Assembly (NCBI GenBank): GCA_964345695.1
Contig: CAYFSC010000006.1
Coordinates: 1-36,019 of the forward strand
DNA from: CAYFSC01 sp964345695
GTDB lineage: Bacteria > Bacteroidota > Rhodothermia > Rhodothermales > Salinibacteraceae
DNA length: 36,019 nt
Reading direction: 5' to 3'
Part shown: positions 25,668 to 32,589 of the stretch, in pieces
Layout of the letters: every line of letters starts with the position of its first letter
Numbering within the stretch: position 1 is the first letter of the stretch
Made by a program: the position numbers and the translations under genes
Notes under the pieces: generated by a model
Told to the model about the DNA's origin: nothing
The model's input: only the letters and a program-made list of their open reading frames with translations
Database searches by the model: none

Positions 25668-26489
25668 TCAGTCGGCCTGTGCCTGCCGTATCGCAATTTG
25701 CTTGGCGTCCGAGCGGAGCGTCGCCAGCGCGTCGCCCGGGTTGTCGGCGCGCATGAAGTGCTCGCCGATGAGGACGCCGTTCACGCCGGCCTGCCGGAGG
25801 GTGACGAGCGTCTCAGGGTCGCTGAGGCCGCTTTCGGAGACACGTCCCACGCTCCGCGGCACGTGCTCGAAAATACGCAGCGAGTTCTGCACGTCCACGT
25901 CGAACGTCGTGAGGTCGCGGTTGTTGACCCCGAGGATATTGACCTGGTCGAAATCGATCTTTTCAAGGTCGTCCATCGAGTAGACTTCGACGAGGCAAGA
26001 CAGTCCCATCTCCGTTGCGGCTTGGTGCAGATCGAACAGCTGGGGGCCGTCTAGGGCCGTGGCAATGAGCAGAACCGCGTCGGCACCGTAGGCCCGCGCC
26101 TCGATGAGCTGATACGGGTCGACGATAAAGTCTTTGCGCAGCAGAGGCACCTCGGTCACGTGGGCGCGAATCCACGCCAGGTTTTCCAAAGAGCCCTGGA
26201 AGTGGAGCGGCTCGGTGAGCACGCTGATGGCCGCCGCATCGTTCTCCGCGTACTGTTGGGCGATCCAGGCGGGCCGAAAGGACTCGCGAATCGTGCCTTT
26301 CGACGGCGAGGCCTTCTTGACTTCCGCCAAAAAAGACATGCCGCGCTGCTTCAGCGCCTCGACGAGCGAAAGCGGCTCATGATCTTGGTAGAGCGGGCGC
26401 TGTTCCAGCTCTGCGCGCGGCGTCTCGTCTTTGCGCGTGGCGATCAGGTCGCGTGTGTCTGCGATGATGCGTTCGAGGATATTACTCAC
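25668..26489 (-). CDS. trpC: Indole-3-glycerol phosphate synthase
   Basis: A 273-residue TIM-barrel enzyme that closes the indole ring, making indole-3-glycerol phosphate from CdRP. The catalytic residues seen are Glu56 and Lys58 (AEVKKASPSKG), Lys119 (LLRKDFIVDPYQ), Glu168 (CLVEVYS), Asn190 (NNRDL) and Glu219-Ser220 (VSESGL), matching the archaeal reference set. The start is taken as GTG 26489 (SNILERIIADTR), the usual family start; an ATG farther upstream would add 26 atypical residues. It is 151 bp after trpD. Confidence 0.94.
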   Translation of the reverse strand: MSNILERIIADTRDLIATRKDETPRAELEQRPLYQDHEPLSLVEALKQRGMSFLAEVKKASPSKGTIRESFRPAWIAQQYAENDAAAISVLTEPLHFQGSLENLAWIRAHVTEVPLLRKDFIVDPYQLIEARAYGADAVLLIATALDGPQLFDLHQAATEMGLSCLVEVYSMDDLEKIDFDQVNILGVNNRDLTTFDVDVQNSLRIFEHVPRSVGRVSESGLSDPETLVTLRQAGVNGVLIGEHFMRADNPGDALATLRSDAKQIAIRQAQAD

Positions 26490-26551
26490 GTCTGGAATGG
26501 ATTCGGGGATGGAGATTGACCGGGACCGGAGTGCTGGTTTCGAACGAGCGT

Positions 26552-26581
26552 GTGGGCGAGAGGGCAAGTGGGCGAGAGGGC
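26552..26581. repeat. 14-bp direct repeat between trpD and trpC
   Basis: GTGGGCGAGAGGGC occurs at 26552-26565 and 26568-26581, a 16-bp period, in the 151-bp gap between trpD and trpC. It is probably a local slippage duplication. Confidence 0.6.
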
Positions 26582-26640
26582 GTGTACCGCGTGTCGGAGA
26601 CGGGATGTACGCTCACACGTCCAAACGCGAACGCCCGCAC

Positions 26641-27675
26641 TCAATCCGCGGGGGCCTCCTGCGAGACCTCGGCGAGCGTGTCGAGCGTGTCGAGAGCGGC
26701 GCCGGAGTCGATGCTCTCTTGGGCCGCGGCGAAGGCGGCGTCGAGGTCGTCGAACCGGTCGCTCGTGTGGAGGGCGTAGGCCGCGTTCAGGAGCACCACA
26801 TCGCGGCGCGGACTCCGGTCTTCGCCCGAGAGGATGCCCCGTAGAATCTGCGCGTTCTCCTCTGCGGTGCCGCCCCGCAGAGCCGAAGCCGGGGCACGAT
26901 CGACATTGTGCTTCTCCGGTCCCACTTCGCGGCTGCGCGGCACGGGATTGTCCTCCGACGCGTCGTACTCGAACAGCGTCGTGGACGCGGACACGCTCAC
27001 CTCGTCCATCCCGTCGTTGGAGTGGAGGGTGACGACGTGATCGGCGTCGAGTTGCGCCAGGATGCGTACCATGACCTGGGCCGTCTGCGTGTTGAAGGCC
27101 CCGACGATCTGTCGCGTCACGCCCGCGGGGTTGCACAAGGGGCCCAGAATGTTGAAGAACGTCCGCACGCCGAGCGACGTGCGCACAGGCATGACGTGCT
27201 TCATCGCCGGATGGAAGAAGGGGGCAAACAGGAAGGCGATGCCCGCTTCCTCCAGGCAGTATTCGACGCCCTCCTTCCGCAGGTCGATGTTGACGTCCAG
27301 GGCTTCGAGGACGTCGGCCGAGCCGGACTTCGAGGAGACCGATCGGTTGCCGTGCTTGGCAACCGTGACGCCGGCGCCGGCCGCAACGATCGAGGCCGTG
27401 GTCGAGATGTTAAACGTGTCGGCTCCGTCGCCGCCCGTGCCGCACAAATCGATGGCGTGCGGGTCGTCAATCTCGACGGGGACGGCAAACTCACGCATCA
27501 CCTTCGTAAAGCCAACGAGCTCGTCCAGCGTCTCGCCGCGGGAGCGGAGGCCCATAAGCAGGGCGGCCATGTGCTCGGGCGGTGCCTCGCCACTCATCAT
27601 TTGATGCATGGCGTCTTCGGCTTCGGCACGAGACAGCGGGTCGCCGTCCGCAAGGGTCGAAAGGTGCTCCTTCAT
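26641..27675 (-). CDS. trpD: Anthranilate phosphoribosyltransferase
   Basis: A 344-residue enzyme that transfers phosphoribose from PRPP to anthranilate. The PRPP site is CGTGGDGADTFNIST. KHGNRSVSSKSGSADVLEALG-type sequence (KHGNRSVSSKSGSADVLEAL here) and RTFFNILGPLCNP are diagnostic. It is a stand-alone protein, not fused to the TrpG amidotransferase. ATG 27675 gives MKEHLSTLADGDPLS, a normal start for the family. It is 52 bp after trpG. Confidence 0.96.
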   Translation of the reverse strand: MKEHLSTLADGDPLSRAEAEDAMHQMMSGEAPPEHMAALLMGLRSRGETLDELVGFTKVMREFAVPVEIDDPHAIDLCGTGGDGADTFNISTTASIVAAGAGVTVAKHGNRSVSSKSGSADVLEALDVNIDLRKEGVEYCLEEAGIAFLFAPFFHPAMKHVMPVRTSLGVRTFFNILGPLCNPAGVTRQIVGAFNTQTAQVMVRILAQLDADHVVTLHSNDGMDEVSVSASTTLFEYDASEDNPVPRSREVGPEKHNVDRAPASALRGGTAEENAQILRGILSGEDRSPRRDVVLLNAAYALHTSDRFDDLDAAFAAAQESIDSGAALDTLDTLAEVSQEAPAD

Positions 27676-27727
27676 AGGGGGAGGAGTATAAACGGTTGAA
27701 TGAGAGACAAGACGTAAAGGCGGCCGG

Positions 27728-28327
27728 CTACGCATCGGCCCGGTGCAACTCGAGACTCGGAATGGAGGCGAGCCAGTTGTCGATGATCCGCGGGCCGACC
27801 TCCGTCATAACGCTTTCCGGATGAAACTGGATGCCCTCGATGGGATGCATGCGGTGGCGCAGGCCCATGATGAGGCCGTCGTCGTTCTCGGCCGACACTT
27901 CGAGTGCGTCGGTAGGAAGGCTGTCACGGTCGACGATCAGAGAGTGGTAGCGCGTGGCTTCGAAGTCTTGTTCGAGACCCTGGTACACCGTCCGTCCGTC
28001 GTGCCGAACAGTGCTTGTCTTGCCGTGCATCAGATCGGGGGCGTTCGTCACGGTGCCGCCGAAGACCTCGCCGATGGCCTGATGGCCGAGGCAGACGCCC
28101 AAGATGGGGGTCGTTTCACCGAACGCTTCGATGACCGGCTCGGTGATGCCCGCGTCCGCCGGCCGCCCGGGACCGGGAGAAATCAGGATGGCGTCTGGTG
28201 CCAGCGCGCGCACATCATCGAGGTCCACGTCGTCGTTGCGCACGACCTCCAGATCGTCGGTCCGCCGCCCCACGAGGTGCACAAGGTTGTACGTAAAGCT
28301 GTCGTAGTTGTCGACGATTAAAATCAT
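27728..28327 (-). CDS. trpG: Anthranilate synthase component II (glutamine amidotransferase)
   Basis: A 199-residue class I amidotransferase. It releases ammonia from glutamine for TrpE; in some bacteria the same subunit also serves folate (p-aminobenzoate) synthesis. The triad is visible: Cys79 in GVCLGHQAIG, with His169 and Glu171 in QFHPES. It starts MILIVDNYDSFTYNL, typical of the family. In this cluster it is about 2.3 kb from trpE, separated by an unknown gene, trpS and a four-helix-bundle gene, unlike the usual adjacent trpEG pair. Confidence 0.95.
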   Translation of the reverse strand: MILIVDNYDSFTYNLVHLVGRRTDDLEVVRNDDVDLDDVRALAPDAILISPGPGRPADAGITEPVIEAFGETTPILGVCLGHQAIGEVFGGTVTNAPDLMHGKTSTVRHDGRTVYQGLEQDFEATRYHSLIVDRDSLPTDALEVSAENDDGLIMGLRHRMHPIEGIQFHPESVMTEVGPRIIDNWLASIPSLELHRADA

Positions 28328-28330
28328 CAG

Positions 28331-28346
28331 GGTGGAAGGATGGATG
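28331..28346 (+). repeat. Inverted repeat, left arm, flanking the four-helix-bundle gene
   Basis: GGTGGAAGGATGGATG here matches the reverse complement of 28838-28853 at 15 of 16 positions. The arm lies directly upstream of the trpG start. The repeat is G-rich and of low complexity, which weakens but does not remove its significance. Confidence 0.55.
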
Positions 28347-28377
28347 GGTGGAGGGTTGGACGAACGAAGCAAGGCAA

Positions 28378-28800
28378 TTATTCGCCAGGCGGTGCATCGT
28401 AGTAGGCATCAGGCTCTCGAACTTGGCCGGATGGGGCGCACCACGGATCCGGATTATTCATCATCTTGACGAGTCCTCCGATGGTACGTCGGTACTCGGT
28501 CTCCAAACGTTCAGCCGTATCATCGTCCATGAGTCCAAACTCGCATGCGAAATCGAGCCAGACAATCGTTTCAGCGGCTTCGCTGCTGGCATCGCTGAGT
28601 TTGCTGACAAAGTGATTCGGGTAGCGCCGCTTCAGCCACGACTCACCGATGTTCGAGCACACCGAGCGTGATGATCGTCGGATCTGATCAGTGAGTGCGT
28701 ATTGCTCCGACTTTGGCCACGAGGCAGACAGTTCCTGAATCTGAATCGCGGCCTTGAAGGCTTGCTCGTACACCCGGAGACCCTTGAAGTCCGTAACCAC
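28378..28800 (-). CDS. Four-helix-bundle protein of the 23S rRNA intervening-sequence family
   Basis: A 140-residue helical protein. FKGLRVYEQAFKAAIQIQEL, then YALTDQIRRSSRSVCSNIGES and a helix with SKLSDASSEAAETIVWLDFA, match the S23/IVP four-helix-bundle family. That family was first seen encoded within intervening sequences of spirochaete 23S rRNA and is now known as a scattered accessory gene. Function is not established. I take GTG 28800 as the start, giving a normal family N-terminus; ATG 28860 would add 20 residues encoded by the flanking repeat. The gene sits between trpS and trpG and is bracketed by a 16-bp inverted repeat, which suggests insertion. Confidence 0.85.
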   Translation of the reverse strand: MVTDFKGLRVYEQAFKAAIQIQELSASWPKSEQYALTDQIRRSSRSVCSNIGESWLKRRYPNHFVSKLSDASSEAAETIVWLDFACEFGLMDDDTAERLETEYRRTIGGLVKMMNNPDPWCAPSGQVREPDAYYDAPPGE

Positions 28801-28837
28801 TTGCTTCGACAGTCTATTTGGTTTCCATACGTCGTTG

Positions 28838-28853
28838 CATCCATCCGTCCACC
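28838..28853 (-). repeat. Inverted repeat, right arm, flanking the four-helix-bundle gene
   Basis: The reverse complement reads GGTGGACGGATGGATG, one mismatch from the left arm at 28331-28346. In the trp transcript the two arms could pair into a 15-16-bp stem enclosing the whole gene. Confidence 0.55.
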
Positions 28854-28884
28854 CTTCCATCCCTCCACACCGTGACCACGAGCA

Positions 28885-29919
28885 TCAGCGAGTGCGAACG
28901 AGCCCCGTCAGGTCGCGAACGCGTTCCAGGATCGGCTCGGCGGCGGCCCGGGCGCGCTGGGCGCCGTCGCGGAGAACGTCACGAACGTACTCGGGGCGCT
29001 GCGCGAGCTCCTTGCGGCGGGCGCGGGCCTCGGCAAAGTAGTCCTGCAGCAGAGCCAGCAAGTCCTGCTTCGCGTGCCCGTAGCCGTAGCCGCCGGCGCG
29101 GTATTGTGCGGCAATCTCCTGGCGCGTCTCCTCGTCGGCGACGAGTTTGATGAGGCTGAACACGTTGCACGTCTCTGGGTCCTTGGGCTCGTCGAGCGGC
29201 GTCGAGTCGGTGACGATGCTCATGACCTTGTTCTTCAGCGTCTTGCCTTCGTCGAAGATGCCAATCGTGTTGTCGTAGCTTTTCGACATCTTCCGCCCGT
29301 CGATGCCGGGGACGACCGCCACGTCGTCGAGGATGTAGGGCTCCGGGACGGGAAAGAGGGGATCGTCTTCCGGGGCGTACGTGTGGTTGAACGACCGGGC
29401 GAGGTCGCGCGCAATCTCCAGGTTTTGCTTCTGGTCGGCCCCGACGGGAACCACGGAGCCGCCGTACGCCAGAATGTCGGCGGCCTGGAGAACCGGGTAG
29501 TTGAAGAGCCCGGCATTGGGCGTGAGCCCGGCGGCCACCTTCTCCTTGTACGCGACTCCCTTTTCGAGGCGACTTGTCGGAAGGAGGTTGAAGAAGATCC
29601 ACATGAGCTCGGTCACCTCGGGCACGTCGCTCTGGCAGAACAGCGCGGCCTCCTCCGGATCGAAACCGAGCGCGAGGTAGTCGAGCGCCACGTCGATCGT
29701 GTTCTCGCGAAGGACGTCGGCGTCCTGCACCGACGTCATCGCGTGATAATTGACGATGAAGTAGTAGGCCTCGTGCTCGGTGTGCAGGTCGATGTGCTGC
29801 CGGATGGCACCGAAATAGTTGCCCAGATGCAGCTTGCCCGACGGCTGGATGCCGGACACGACGACCGTGTCTTCGGACGTCGAGGTTTCCGCGGATTCAG
29901 TAGTCTGCGTGGTTTCCAT
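28885..29919 (-). CDS. trpS: Tryptophanyl-tRNA synthetase
   Basis: A 344-residue class I synthetase that charges tRNA-Trp. The HIGH-type motif is HLGN (31-34) after SGIQPSGKL. GRKMSKS gives the KMSKS loop (210-214), and GADQKQNLEIARDLA binds tryptophan and ATP in this family. Length is normal for bacterial TrpRS. An N-terminal stretch of about 18 Thr/Ser/Glu-rich residues precedes the core; ATG 29919 was chosen because the in-frame upstream sequence is Pro-rich and unlike TrpRS. Placement inside the tryptophan cluster means it may share the trpE attenuator, linking charging capacity to synthesis. Confidence 0.95.
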   Translation of the reverse strand: METTQTTESAETSTSEDTVVVSGIQPSGKLHLGNYFGAIRQHIDLHTEHEAYYFIVNYHAMTSVQDADVLRENTIDVALDYLALGFDPEEAALFCQSDVPEVTELMWIFFNLLPTSRLEKGVAYKEKVAAGLTPNAGLFNYPVLQAADILAYGGSVVPVGADQKQNLEIARDLARSFNHTYAPEDDPLFPVPEPYILDDVAVVPGIDGRKMSKSYDNTIGIFDEGKTLKNKVMSIVTDSTPLDEPKDPETCNVFSLIKLVADEETRQEIAAQYRAGGYGYGHAKQDLLALLQDYFAEARARRKELAQRPEYVRDVLRDGAQRARAAAEPILERVRDLTGLVRTR

Positions 29920-30012
29920 CAATGTGTTGCGTGATTCGGGTCGTATCGGCGGGGTGCGTTGAAGGGCCGGGGGACACGGAGCTCCGAACTCCGCACCCAA
30001 CCCTCTAAGGGC

Positions 30013-30492
30013 TTACCGCGACGGGGTATGGCGGTGCAGGGTTTCGAGGGTGTCCAGGCGCTCATTGCTGTTTCCTTGAACGACTTCGAGGATCGCTCGC
30101 GTGCGCATCTGATGCTCGACCTCGTTGCGCTCGTGCGTGACGGCCTCGTGAAAGTCTTTCTCCAGATCGCGGAGGGCCGAAAGCATCTCCGCGTCCTCGT
30201 CGCCCAGGTCGAAGTCTTCGGGCTCCAGGTCGGTCCCATTGTAGGCCGATCCGCCGGCGCTAAAGACGGTTTCGGAGAGTTTGCCCACGTCGGTGCGGGC
30301 GGTCTTGAGGAGGTCTTCGAGCCTGCGGGACACCTCCGCGTTGCTGTGGGAACGAGAAGCGGCGCGGTAGTAGTGGTTTAGCTTGATGTGCTGCTCGATG
30401 AGCGGATTAATCCGCTCGACGGTTTCCTCGCGAGAGATCGTTTTGCCGGCCCATCCGCGGCCGAGGAGCAGCTCCTTCAGTGTGTTGGGCAT
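30013..30492 (-). CDS. Unknown helical protein between trpE and trpS
   Basis: A 159-residue acidic, nearly all-helical protein that I do not recognise. The helix INPLIEQHIKLNHYYRAASR and two later helices rich in Glu, His and Asp recall ferritin-like or four-helix-bundle architectures, but I cannot show a metal-binding signature. A disordered acidic loop (about residues 80-102) separates the helices. It is 135 bp after trpE and 93 bp before trpS in the same direction, so it is probably read with them. It has no motif of a tryptophan enzyme. Confidence 0.6.
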   Translation of the reverse strand: MPNTLKELLLGRGWAGKTISREETVERINPLIEQHIKLNHYYRAASRSHSNAEVSRRLEDLLKTARTDVGKLSETVFSAGGSAYNGTDLEPEDFDLGDEDAEMLSALRDLEKDFHEAVTHERNEVEHQMRTRAILEVVQGNSNERLDTLETLHRHTPSR

Positions 30493-30589
30493 GGATCCGT
30501 TCGTTCGTGGCTTCAGTTGAGTTTGGGAGATCGTACTGCTTCCTGAAGGTGAGGTTTGTCGGGGAGCGAGGGGTCACCTACTCAGGGAG

Positions 30590-30605
30590 CGGGCTTGGAG
30601 CCCGT
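30590..30605 (-). other. Hairpin downstream of trpE
   Basis: CGGGCT-TGG-AGCCCG at 30590-30605 is a perfect 6-bp stem with a 3-nt loop, 22 bp past the trpE stop codon. No T-tract follows, so it may be an mRNA processing or stability element. Confidence 0.3.
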
Positions 30606-30627
30606 GAGCACCTGGACGTAAACCCGT

Positions 30628-32139
30628 CTACAGCAGGTCGTCGGCAGCGACGTGCATCGCTTCGCGGAGGGCGGCGGCTTTGTTGCGCGTTTCCTCGTAC
30701 TCGGTCGCGGGATCGCTGTCGGCAACGATGCCGGCCCCGGCCTGCACGTAGGCGGTCTGCCCCCGAACCACCATGGTGCGAATGACGATGCACGTGTCCA
30801 GCGTGCCAGAAAAGTCGACGTACCCGACGGCACCGGCGTAGATGCCGCGCCGCGTGGGTTCCAGTTCGTCGATAATCTCCATGGCGCGCACCTTGGGGGC
30901 ACCGCTGACCGTGCCGGCGGGAAAGCAGGCGGCGAGCACGTCCATTGGGCCTTGGTCGGACGCCAGTGTTCCGGCCACCGACGAGACGATGTGCATCACG
31001 TGGGAGTAGCGTTCGATATAGGCGTAGCGGTCGACCTCGACGCTGTCGTAGCGACAGACCCGCCCCAGGTCGTTCCGGCCCAGGTCGACCAGCATCAGGT
31101 GCTCGGCCCGCTCCTTGGGGTCGTCGAGCAGATCCTCGGCGAGCGCTGCGTCCTCGGTTTCGTTCGCCCCGCGCGGACGGGTTCCGGCAATCGGCAGCAC
31201 TTCGGCCTTGTCGCCCTCGGCCCGCACCAGCACCTCGGGAGAGGAGCCGACAAGAGCAAAGCCGCCGAAATCGAGATAGAAGAGGTAGGGCGACGGGTTC
31301 ACTTGGCGCAGCGCCCGGTAGAGGTTGAACCGATCGCCGGCGAAGCGCGTCTCGAAGCGCTGAGAGAGGACCACCTGGAAAATGTCACCGTCGTAGATGT
31401 AGTCCTTCGCCTTGCGGACGGCGTCCTCGAACGCCGCGCGCTCGAAGTTGGACGTCAGCGAGGCGTCCTCAATCTCGACCGGTGCCGGCCGATTCGGGGC
31501 GCGCGTCAGGTCGGCCTCCAGCGTGTCGAGCCGGCCGCGTGCCTCATCGTAAGCGGTACGCAGCTCGGTGTCGGGATCGACGAATGCGCTGGCCATGAGC
31601 ACAATCTGATGCCGCACGTGATCGAACGCGGCAATCGTGTCGTAAAACGCCCAGACCGCGTCGGGCAGGTCGAGGTCGTCGGGCGGCGCGTCGGGCAGGT
31701 CTTCGATCAGGCGGACGCCGTCGTAGCCCAGGTAGCCCACCGCTCCGCTCGTCAGGCGGGGCAGCCCAGGAATCTCGACCTCCTCGTAGCGGCCGATGAG
31801 CCGGCCCAGCACGTCGAACAGAGAGCCGCGGGCGGCCGCGTGGTCGTCCAGCGGGGCATCGGGCGAGCGGTGCGTCTCGACCGATACGGACGCGCCGAAC
31901 TCAGTTGCGCGCACGATGCGGTACGGGTTGCGCCCGAGAAACGAGTAGCGCGCCAGTTTTTCTCCGCCCTCCACGCTCTCCAGGAGAAAGCTGTACGTTG
32001 CCTCCTCACGGAGAGACAGGAAAGCCGAGACGGGGGTCAGCAAATCGGCACTTCGCCGCTCCACCACGGGAACCACAAGGCGTTCGGTGCCGCCGGTTCG
32101 GGCAGCGTCAACGTGTTGGCAGAAGTCGTCGAAAGTCAT
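30628..32139 (-). CDS. trpE: Anthranilate synthase component I
   Basis: A 503-residue chorismate-utilising enzyme that makes anthranilate with TrpG. The allosteric tryptophan site is present (LLES at residues 52-55, followed by GGEKLARYSFLG), so feedback inhibition by Trp is expected. Catalytic-domain blocks include DGDIFQVVLSQRFE, NPSPYLFYLDFG, PIAGTRPRG, VDLGRNDLGRVC, FPAGTVSGAPK and YAGAVGYVDFSG. It is the first structural gene of the cluster. A leader peptide and a Rho-independent terminator lie within 215 nt upstream, so it is probably controlled both by attenuation and by end-product inhibition. Confidence 0.97.
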   Translation of the reverse strand: MTFDDFCQHVDAARTGGTERLVVPVVERRSADLLTPVSAFLSLREEATYSFLLESVEGGEKLARYSFLGRNPYRIVRATEFGASVSVETHRSPDAPLDDHAAARGSLFDVLGRLIGRYEEVEIPGLPRLTSGAVGYLGYDGVRLIEDLPDAPPDDLDLPDAVWAFYDTIAAFDHVRHQIVLMASAFVDPDTELRTAYDEARGRLDTLEADLTRAPNRPAPVEIEDASLTSNFERAAFEDAVRKAKDYIYDGDIFQVVLSQRFETRFAGDRFNLYRALRQVNPSPYLFYLDFGGFALVGSSPEVLVRAEGDKAEVLPIAGTRPRGANETEDAALAEDLLDDPKERAEHLMLVDLGRNDLGRVCRYDSVEVDRYAYIERYSHVMHIVSSVAGTLASDQGPMDVLAACFPAGTVSGAPKVRAMEIIDELEPTRRGIYAGAVGYVDFSGTLDTCIVIRTMVVRGQTAYVQAGAGIVADSDPATEYEETRNKAAALREAMHVAADDLL

Positions 32140-32202
32140 AAGCAGGCAAACGTCACAAAGAGCGGAACGGCAGGGGCGGCCTCCGGTCGCGTAGAACCAA
32201 AC

Positions 32203-32233
32203 AAAAAACCCACTGCTCGAGGAAGCAGCGGGT
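32203..32233 (-). terminator. trp attenuator terminator
   Basis: On the minus strand ACCCGCTGCT (32233-32224), loop TCCTCG and AGCAGTGGGT (32217-32208) form a 10-bp stem with one G-U pair. A run of T (32208-32203) follows. It ends 63 nt before the trpE start codon, inside the leader transcript, so it can only act as a conditional terminator. Its 3' arm can pair instead with 32260-32251. Confidence 0.85.
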
Positions 32234-32250
32234 CAGGGCAACACAGCAAA

Positions 32251-32260
32251 AGCAGTGGAT
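32251..32260 (-). promoter_or_regulatory. Alternative (antiterminator) arm of the trp leader
   Basis: ATCCACTGCT on the minus strand can pair over 10 positions (one G-U) with AGCAGTGGGT, the 3' arm of the terminator, and so excludes the terminator stem. It begins one nucleotide after the leader-peptide stop codon. A ribosome that finishes the leader would cover it and let the terminator form; a ribosome stalled at the Trp codons would leave it free. Confidence 0.65.
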
Positions 32261-32261
32261 G

Positions 32262-32354
32262 CTACGCAGCAGCACAGGCACGCGGCAGGCCCTCGACCCG
32301 GAGACCGGACCACCAGAGCCACCAAACGTGAGAGCCAAACGTGTGCATGGGCAT
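32262..32354 (-). CDS. trpL: trp operon leader peptide
   Basis: A 30-residue open frame that starts MPMHTFGSH and then reads V-W-W-L-W-W-S-G: four Trp codons among five (TGG at 32324-32322, 32321-32319, 32315-32313 and 32312-32310). It ends with TAG at 32264-32262. An in-frame second ATG lies two codons inside (32348). Trp codons are rare, so this density is diagnostic for a leader peptide that senses charged tRNA-Trp. It is followed directly by the antiterminator arm and the terminator, upstream of trpE. No Shine-Dalgarno site is seen, as for the other genes here. Because of its size it would be missed by routine gene calling. Confidence 0.85.
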   Translation of the reverse strand: MPMHTFGSHVWWLWWSGLRVEGLPRACAAA

Positions 32355-32589
32355 CAGCAAATCGTTTCAAATACCAATAAGACCTTACGGATTCAGGGCG
32401 GAGCGTGCAAGCAACCAATGTTGAAATTCTGGGGAACGATCACTGAGGAACGATCCGGCGAGAGGAGGGCGGCTCCGCAAGAGACGCCGGCCCACAGGAC
32501 TGCGGCTGGAAAGGCAACCTGGACGACCCTCCGGCACCAGTGTGGAACCTTGCACGGGGGGAATCTTGTGATACCATTGACTATTCAGA
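32355..32589. other. Divergent promoter region trp operon / VKOR-DsbA gene
   Basis: This region between the leader peptide and the next gene has no coding evidence. The part next to trpL (32355-32400) is A+T-rich against the background and should contain the trp promoter. The best minus-strand pair, TTGCAC and TAAGGT with 17 bp between, matches only three of six bases at each box, so I do not call it. No obvious palindromic repressor site was seen. Confidence 0.4.
32550..32577 (+). promoter_or_regulatory. Possible promoter of the VKOR-DsbA gene
   Basis: TTGCAC (32550-32555) and TACCAT (32572-32577) are 16 bp apart and lie just before the ATG at 32590. The -10 box matches four of six and the -35 box three of six. 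A start site this close would leave almost no leader, so the call is weak. Confidence 0.25.

Noticed and set aside
30652..32331. 559-codon plus-strand frame antisense to trpE
   Set aside because: Same artefact; trpE on the minus strand has full motifs, and the plus frame also runs through the attenuator.
32153..32338. 61-codon minus-strand frame in the trp leader beginning with a TTG codon
   Set aside because: It runs through the terminator and has no Trp-codon run. The other-frame 30-codon peptide with W-W-L-W-W is the convincing leader.
32355..32420. Candidate trp promoter TTGCAC-17 bp-TAAGGT on the minus strand
   Set aside because: Only three of six bases match at each box; too weak to annotate as a promoter.
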